Of a stretch of DNA of 64,000 bases, positions 59,113 to 64,000 are shown in pieces. The position numbers and the translations under genes were made by a program. The stretch covers positions 1,517,856 to 1,581,855 of the forward strand of contig NZ_CP090958.1 of assembly GCF_025787225.1 (NCBI RefSeq), in the 5' to 3' direction. The notes under the pieces were generated by a model. The model worked only from the letters and a program-made list of their open reading frames with translations. It had not been told where the DNA came from and made no database searches. Each line of letters opens with the position of its first letter. The first letter of the stretch is position 1. Source of the stretch: Saxibacter everestensis. GTDB lineage: Bacteria; Actinomycetota; Actinomycetes; Actinomycetales; Brevibacteriaceae.

Positions 59113-61020
59113 ATGTCTGGATTTGGGCTCGGTGGTTTCGGCGGTCATGGGATGGGCGGTCCACGGCAGATGTCGCCCCGAGACACGGCCAGCAAGGAAA
59201 AGCCACCGGTGGAGAATCTCGGCCGCCGGGTCTGGTCCTTGTTCGACGACTATCGGCGATGGCTGGTGCTGACCGCCCTCTTGATCCTTGTCGGCGCCGG
59301 CCTGAGCGTTCTGACGCCGTTCCTGACCCAGGCGGCGTTCGACCGTGGACTGTTCCCACCGGATGGCACGCCGAACCTTCGGCTGCTCGCTATCCTGGTC
59401 GCCGGCATGATCCTGGTGCCGGCACTGACGTCAGTCGTTGCGGTGGCCCGAACCTACTTCACCACCCGGGTCGGAAACCGCGTGATGGCCGACCTACGAG
59501 GCCGGTTGTTCGCGCACCTGGAGAAAATGGAGCTCGGCTTCTTCACCGGAACCCGCACCGGCGTCATCCAATCCAGACTCGCCAACGATGTCGGCGGCGT
59601 TCAGGGCGTGCTCACCGACACGGCATCGTCAATCCTGTCCAATGCGGTCACGGTACTGGCCGCCGTCGTCGCCATGTTCTTCCTGTCCTGGCAACTGACC
59701 GTCATCTCGCTCGTGCTCTTGCCGTTCCTTGTATTGCTTCAGGTTCGGGTCGGACGGCGGCGGCGCGCCCTTGCCGCCAAGGCCCAGGAGTCGCTGTCCG
59801 AGATGACCGCGATAACTCAGGAGGCATTGAGCGTTTCCGGTATCGTGCTCGCGAAAGTCTTCAACCAGCAGGGCGCGGAAGTTGAGCGCTATTCGCGCGC
59901 CAACGAGGTGCAAGCCCGGCTGCAGATCAAGCAGCAGATGGCCGGTCAATGGTTCTTTGCCGCGGTGCAGACATTCGTCGCCGTGACTCCTGCCGTCGTC
60001 TACCTTGTCGCCGGCTACATGATCAGCGGCGGCGTGGATCTGACCGCGGGCACACTGGTCGCCTTCACCACCCTGCAGGCACGGCTGATGCAGCCGGTGG
60101 TGTCCCTACTCCGGGTATCGCTGGACGTGCAGACCTCGATGGCGCTGTTCGCCCGAATCTTCGAGTACCTCGACCTGAAGCCAGCCATCACCGAACCCGA
60201 GGACCCAGTCGTATTGGACGAACGGGAGGTGCGCGGCCGGGTGACCTTCGACGACGTGTCATTTCGCTATCCGGGAGCCGCCTCTGTGCCCTCCGGGGAC
60301 CGCCCGCTGCGCAACGAAGGCTGGGCGCTGCAACATATCAACATCGATGTGCGGCCCGGCCAGCTGGTGGCCTTCGTCGGCCCGTCCGGCGCGGGAAAGA
60401 CCACACTGTCCTACCTGATTCCGCGGCTGTACGACGTAAGCGCGGGGCGGATGCTGCTCGACGGTCACGATGTGCGCGAGCTAAGTCTCGACTCGCTTTT
60501 TGCCGCAATCGGCATGGTCACCCAGGAAACCTACCTCTTCCACGCCAGCATTCGGGACAATCTGCGGTACGCGAAGCCGGATGCCGACGATGACGAGCTG
60601 ATAGCAGCCGCCAAGGCGGCGAACATCCACGAGCGAATCATCACCTTCGACGATGGCTACGACACTCTGGTCGGCGAACGAGGCTACCGGCTGTCGGGCG
60701 GTGAGAAGCAACGAATGGCGATAGCGCGGGTTCTGCTGAAGGATCCGAAGGTGCTGATCCTGGACGAGGCCACCTCTGCCCTCGATACCGGGAGCGAGCG
60801 ACTCGTGCAGCAGGCACTCGATCAGGCTATGGCTGGCCGCACCACCGTCGCCATCGCCCATCGCTTGTCTACGATTCTGAAAGCCGACTTGATCTACGTC
60901 ATTGACGAGGGCCAGGTCAAGGAATCAGGCACGCACCAGGAACTGCTTGAGCTCGGCGGCATGTACGCCTGGCTCTACAGCATGGATGCCAGCTTCATCC
61001 AGGACGCGGACGCCGGCTAG
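59113..61020 (+). CDS. ABC exporter (fused membrane and ATPase domains)
   Basis: 635 aa from the ATG at 59113. A Gly-rich start, then a six-helix membrane domain (about residues 50-330). In the nucleotide domain, Walker A is GPSGAGKTT, the signature LSGGEKQRMA, Walker B VLILDEATS and the switch IAHRLS. Type IV exporter half-transporter working as a dimer; the substrate is probably a lipid or drug. The GDPD upstream fits lipid turnover but gives no proof. Confidence 0.92.
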   Translation: MSGFGLGGFGGHGMGGPRQMSPRDTASKEKPPVENLGRRVWSLFDDYRRWLVLTALLILVGAGLSVLTPFLTQAAFDRGLFPPDGTPNLRLLAILVAGMILVPALTSVVAVARTYFTTRVGNRVMADLRGRLFAHLEKMELGFFTGTRTGVIQSRLANDVGGVQGVLTDTASSILSNAVTVLAAVVAMFFLSWQLTVISLVLLPFLVLLQVRVGRRRRALAAKAQESLSEMTAITQEALSVSGIVLAKVFNQQGAEVERYSRANEVQARLQIKQQMAGQWFFAAVQTFVAVTPAVVYLVAGYMISGGVDLTAGTLVAFTTLQARLMQPVVSLLRVSLDVQTSMALFARIFEYLDLKPAITEPEDPVVLDEREVRGRVTFDDVSFRYPGAASVPSGDRPLRNEGWALQHINIDVRPGQLVAFVGPSGAGKTTLSYLIPRLYDVSAGRMLLDGHDVRELSLDSLFAAIGMVTQETYLFHASIRDNLRYAKPDADDDELIAAAKAANIHERIITFDDGYDTLVGERGYRLSGGEKQRMAIARVLLKDPKVLILDEATSALDTGSERLVQQALDQAMAGRTTVAIAHRLSTILKADLIYVIDEGQVKESGTHQELLELGGMYAWLYSMDASFIQDADAG

Positions 61021-61036
61021 CGCTGCCGGCTAGGTA

Positions 61037-62152
61037 CTACCGGATGACCGCGTCGACCCCGCACACGGCGCAGCCGCCGCGACGGCGAACCCAGTAGGCG
61101 AATGTTGCCGCAGCGAGCGCGACGCCCCAGAGCGGCCAGAGCAGGGTCGGCACGAACGCAGCCCAGTTCTCGGCGATGTCTTTCTGCATCCCGATTCCGG
61201 TGCCCAGGGTCAGCTGCGCGATCATGCCGAGTCCCGCGGCGCAGACGATTACCGACATGGCTGTTCCCGGAACCACGGCCAGCGAAATCGGAACGCGTTT
61301 TCCGACGAGGCCGACCATCCAGCGTGGAAAGCGTTCGCCCCATGGGCGGACCAAGCCCGTGGTCAGCCAGGCGCCAAGTACGGCGCAGGTTGCCAGGCCG
61401 GCCCCGATTAGCTGGCCGCCCAACGATTCGGAGAACGTGTCGTCTATACCCAGCGGGATGCCAACCAGCCACAGATACCGGGTCAGCGCATAGACGAGCG
61501 GAATGCTGACCGCGACAATCGTGGCGATCCTCCCCCACCGACTAGCCATCTCAACGGTGGCCAATTCGGACTGACTTCCATCCCGGCCGCACCTGACGCA
61601 TCGTCCGGATGCCGCCCGGCCGAAAATCGCGCGCGTCGCCAGCGTGCCGAGACCGGCGACTATGGCGACTGTCTGCAGCAGCAGCGAGAGATAGTCAAAG
61701 TTCACCAGGGCTGCACGCATTTCAGCGTCGAAGAATCCGCCGACGACCAGCATTGGGAGGTAACCGAGGTAGGCCAGATAGCCGGTGCCCGGAATTGTGG
61801 TCAGCATCACGACTCCGACGATGACGCCTACCGCTGGCAGAATACGGTGGCCGCGCGGCTTCGAGTTGCCCCGGCGGCCGCGCCTCGGTGACAGCGCCAC
61901 CATCATGAGTGCCGTCGCCAGAGCACCGATTGACGCGAGCACAGCGACGGCCGGCGCGGCAACGCCAGGCGGTAGAAAAGTGAAAAGCGCCAAAGTTCCC
62001 TCGTCGCCGCCCCCGGGAAGCGGATTCCCCGCTGCGGTGCTTGTCATGCCGACGGCTGCCAGTGTCGTCAGCAGGACCAGCGTCAGTTGAGGGATGAGGC
62101 TGTTCCAACGCTGTGCGGAAACGTCGAGCGTCTCGGTAGCCGGTTTCGTCAT
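61037..62152 (-). CDS. Multi-pass membrane protein with CxxC pairs (paralogue A)
   Basis: 371 aa, about nine hydrophobic segments. A cytoplasmic loop carries GRCVRCGRDG (CxxC) and the C-terminus CAVCGVDAV (CxxC), a possible split zinc ribbon. Shares LVRPWGERFPRWM with the next gene and has the same length and layout, so the pair arose by tandem duplication. The ATG overlaps the stop of paralogue B (ATGA). Function unknown. Confidence 0.75.
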   Translation of the reverse strand: MTKPATETLDVSAQRWNSLIPQLTLVLLTTLAAVGMTSTAAGNPLPGGGDEGTLALFTFLPPGVAAPAVAVLASIGALATALMMVALSPRRGRRGNSKPRGHRILPAVGVIVGVVMLTTIPGTGYLAYLGYLPMLVVGGFFDAEMRAALVNFDYLSLLLQTVAIVAGLGTLATRAIFGRAASGRCVRCGRDGSQSELATVEMASRWGRIATIVAVSIPLVYALTRYLWLVGIPLGIDDTFSESLGGQLIGAGLATCAVLGAWLTTGLVRPWGERFPRWMVGLVGKRVPISLAVVPGTAMSVIVCAAGLGMIAQLTLGTGIGMQKDIAENWAAFVPTLLWPLWGVALAAATFAYWVRRRGGCAVCGVDAVIR

Positions 62153-63288
62153 GCCGATTCTCCTGACAGGGACTTTTGGTTAGTAGGCGCCGGCGGGTTC
62201 TCGGCAAGCCGGCGCCGGATGCCGTAGTTAATTGACGCGAGTGCTAGCGCCAGCGCCCAGAGCGGCCAGAGCAGCATCGGTAGCGTGATCAGGGGCCAGT
62301 CTGTCTCGACCAGCCCACCTTGAGCACCCACTGTGAAGGTCTGCAGCACAGATGTCCTTGAGGCGGCGGCAATCATGACGGCGACGATCAGTCCGGAGAC
62401 GGTGGCCAGGCCGATCGGCACCCTTCGACCAGCGAATCCCGCCATCCAACGGGGAAAGCGCTCACCCCATGGCCGGATCAAGCCCGACGTCAGCCATGCC
62501 CCGAGCGAGGCTGACAGCGCCAGTCCCATACCCGCCCACAGAATCGGGGAACCGAACGGGGCGAAGTCGAAGCCCGGAACGCAAAAGAACATCAGCACCC
62601 TGGTCAGCGCGTACATCAAGGGTGCTTCCATAGCGATCTTGGTCCAGAATTTGGTGCGCCGGGCAGCCCGATCGAGGAGCACGGAGTGATCCGATCCCGG
62701 CCTAGCACCGCCGGCCGCAAGTCGTGCCCGGAGCCTGATGGCGATGGCTTTGCCGATTGCCGCAACCGTGCCGAGCAGCACGACCTGCATCACGAGTGGC
62801 AACGAAAGGTAGACGTCCCAGCCCAACTGGTCGAAACCCAGGGCTGGCCCGAGAACCATGAACGGCAGGTAGCCGAGCGCCATCAATATTGATGCGTCCA
62901 TCAAGGCCAGCAGGGCGACGATCGCGATTCCGCCGATCCAGATCCCTGGCTCCTGTCGGCCGGTTCCGGAATTGCGTGGCCTGCGCAGCGCCAACCACAG
63001 CGAGCCGGCCAGAGCGAGCAGGCTGCAGCCGAAGAAGATGGCGTTTGCCGAGCCGTCCGGGTACAGGGTCAGGGCTGCGCCGAAGGATGAATCTGGATTG
63101 TCGAGCGGGTTGTCCGCGCTGTTGACCAGCCAGAACAGCCCCAGGATGCTGAGGAACAGGCTGAGTGCGACGGCCAGGTAGGCGGGATAATTCCGAAGCT
63201 GGATCGGTGCGGCTACGGTGTCAGGTCGGCCATCAGCTCCTGATGACGGGTGAAGGGGACGGGTAAGTGGGGCATTCTGGTTGCTCAT
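62149..63288 (-). CDS. Multi-pass membrane protein (paralogue B)
   Basis: 379 aa with nine or so membrane segments, LIRPWGERFPRWMAGFAGRRVPIGL shared with paralogue A, and ending in a polar tail. The CxxC pairs of A are missing. First gene of the pair; divergent from rbpA across a 359-base gap rich in repeats. No family recognised. Confidence 0.75.
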   Translation of the reverse strand: MSNQNAPLTRPLHPSSGADGRPDTVAAPIQLRNYPAYLAVALSLFLSILGLFWLVNSADNPLDNPDSSFGAALTLYPDGSANAIFFGCSLLALAGSLWLALRRPRNSGTGRQEPGIWIGGIAIVALLALMDASILMALGYLPFMVLGPALGFDQLGWDVYLSLPLVMQVVLLGTVAAIGKAIAIRLRARLAAGGARPGSDHSVLLDRAARRTKFWTKIAMEAPLMYALTRVLMFFCVPGFDFAPFGSPILWAGMGLALSASLGAWLTSGLIRPWGERFPRWMAGFAGRRVPIGLATVSGLIVAVMIAAASRTSVLQTFTVGAQGGLVETDWPLITLPMLLWPLWALALALASINYGIRRRLAENPPAPTNQKSLSGESA

Positions 63289-63317
63289 ATGCCCAGCCTT
63301 TCGCTCTTTCGTGGCCC

Positions 63318-63343
63318 TGGAATCCCCTGCGCTGGGGATTCCA
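63318..63343. promoter_or_regulatory. 26-bp palindrome upstream of the membrane-protein pair
   Basis: TGGAATCCCC (63318-63327) and GGGGATTCCA (63334-63343) are perfect arms around TGCGCT, 30 bases before the paralogue B start. Either an operator or a transcript hairpin. Confidence 0.5.
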
Positions 63344-63379
63344 CTCCCCCGCGCGAGGTAGCGCCGGAAGGCCCGCGAC

Positions 63380-63420
63380 TGACGTCAGGAATCGACGCTT
63401 GACGTCGCAGGAATCGACGC
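63380..63420. repeat. Tandem near-repeat in the rbpA upstream region
   Basis: TGACGTC followed by AGGAATCGACGC at 63380-63398 recurs at 63400-63420 with GC inserted after TGACGTC. Possible regulator half-sites; the gap 63289-63647 holds no gene. Confidence 0.45.
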
Positions 63421-63550
63421 CGGGCTGCTCCGAGCCGTGCTTGATTCGTCCTGCGCAGCGAAAATTGGTTATCATGGTTAGTCGCTTCCCTATTTCGTTT
63501 GCAAGCCGCCGGCTGAGGGCAGGGCGGAAGAACGAAGACGGGCGCGGAGC

Positions 63551-63576
63551 GGAATACGACCTGATTTCTACGCGTT
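63551..63576 (+). promoter_or_regulatory. SigR/SigH-type promoter of rbpA
   Basis: GGAAT at 63551-63555 and GTT at 63574-63576 are exactly 18 bases apart, the consensus of the thiol-stress sigma factor (Streptomyces SigR, mycobacterial SigH). rbpA of Streptomyces is a known SigR target. The predicted start is about 65 bases before the ATG. Confidence 0.75.
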
Positions 63577-63647
63577 GTAGTTGTCGTACGTTCCTTGTCA
63601 TGGAGACGTCCGGCAGGGAACTGAATCGGAAACATTGAGGGGTAACT

Positions 63648-64000
63648 ATGAGTGAACGCAGCCTTCGCGGTACGCAGCTTGGCTCCCGCAGTCTGGAATC
63701 AGATGCCGGCGTAGAACCAGCACCGCGCCAGATTGCCGAATACGTGTGCCCGGACGGACACACTTTCACGGTGCCTTTCTCAGTCGAAGCTGAGATTCCG
63801 CCGATCTGGGAATCCAGCACCAACGGAACCGGAATCCTGAAGGGTGCCGAAGAGCCGAATGGCGAGCCGGAAAAGCACGTCCGCTCACATTGGGACATGC
63901 TTCTCGAGCGCCGAACGCCTGAAGAGCTTCAGGTCCTCCTCGATGAGCGGCTTGAGCTTCTGCGCGCGGGCCGGCTCAATCAGCGGAGTTCTTCCCGCAA
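63648..64000 (+). CDS. rbpA: RNA polymerase-binding protein RbpA (truncated by window edge)
   Basis: 117 codons to the edge, open without a stop. TGAGGGG precedes the ATG. RGTQLGSRSLESDAGVEPAPRQIAEYVCPDGHTFTVPFSVEAEIPPIWE is the RbpA core domain, and KHVRSHWDMLLERRTPEELQVLLDERLELLR the basic linker and sigma-interaction helix. RbpA binds the principal sigma factor and polymerase, stabilising open complexes and raising basal rifampicin tolerance. Expressed from the SigR-type promoter upstream. Confidence 0.95.
   Translation, partial: MSERSLRGTQLGSRSLESDAGVEPAPRQIAEYVCPDGHTFTVPFSVEAEIPPIWESSTNGTGILKGAEEPNGEPEKHVRSHWDMLLERRTPEELQVLLDERLELLRAGRLNQRSSSR

Noticed and set aside
63233-63898. 221-codon minus-strand frame crossing rbpA
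   Set aside because: It overlaps rbpA and its promoter on the opposite strand with no recognisable domain.
1-64000. CRISPR arrays, rRNA and riboswitches
   Set aside because: No regularly spaced repeats, no rRNA-like blocks and no recognisable riboswitch core were seen; the few repeats present are two-copy tandem or direct repeats.

Overview
The window is high-GC, densely coded DNA from an actinobacterium. The clearest markers are an RbpA gene at the right edge with a SigR-type promoter, a HelR-type RNA polymerase motor under a rifamycin-associated element, an ECF42/DGPF sigma pair, a mycothiol-transferase-like DinB protein and an IdeR/DtxR-like iron box. Genus cannot be fixed from the sequence. 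No rRNA, tRNA or CRISPR array was seen. Most of the window looks like accessory chromosome: small regulator-plus-target modules, several drug/metabolite exporters, seven GNAT-type acetyltransferases, and a few stretches of decayed or lower-GC DNA. All motif matches below were made by eye.

Layout. 1-3.9 kb: diacylglycerol-kinase-like protein, DUF4185 protein, GNAT and ATPase, all on the minus strand. 3.9-8.2 kb: LacI regulator followed by an MFS transporter/amidohydrolase operon with a promoter and a perfect 18-bp palindrome at its head. 8.2-14 kb: MarR/MFS efflux pair, then a three-gene operon (PhnB-like, flavodoxin-like, DUF5996) converging on a second MFS pump across a strong terminator. 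14-20.8 kb: O-methyltransferase, RidA/HxlR pair, GNATs, WYL regulator with a VOC/oxidoreductase operon. 20.9-25.6 kb: beta-lactamase-fold hydrolase operon facing a regulator with an IS30-like HTH, then the DGPF/ECF42 operon. 25.8-29.6 kb: NylB-like hydrolase plus POT peptide transporter, with a divergent LysR.

29.6-33.8 kb is the most disturbed part: two serine-recombinase remnants flank an ArsR-like/MFS module with a strong operator, followed by about 0.8 kb without convincing genes and an orphan immunity-like protein. 34.4-36.9 kb is the helR locus: RAE, a 20-codon leader ORF, a tandemly duplicated start region and a GC-rich palindrome inserted in frame. 37-47 kb: SGNH hydrolase, coiled-coil protein, a Cys-containing HxlR/azoreductase pair resembling YodB/AzoR1, a TetR/NCS1 permease/alcohol dehydrogenase module and small enzymes. 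47.1-49.8 kb: a wrecked siderophore-binding lipoprotein gene still carrying an iron box and terminator, an SLC13 permease, and an orphan lower-GC gene bracketed by 29-bp direct repeats that copy the 3' end of comB. 49.7-58.3 kb: comB, BKACE, flavin reductase, a NarL-type two-component system and small membrane proteins. 58.3-64 kb: GDPD, an ABC exporter, two tandem paralogous membrane proteins and rbpA.

Two themes stand out. First, there are many intact regulator/operator pairs whose palindromes can be read directly. Second, RNA polymerase protection recurs (HelR under RAE control, RbpA under a SigR-like promoter). The least explained object is the repeat-bracketed gene at 49.05-49.76 kb; the richest regulatory structure is the helR leader.
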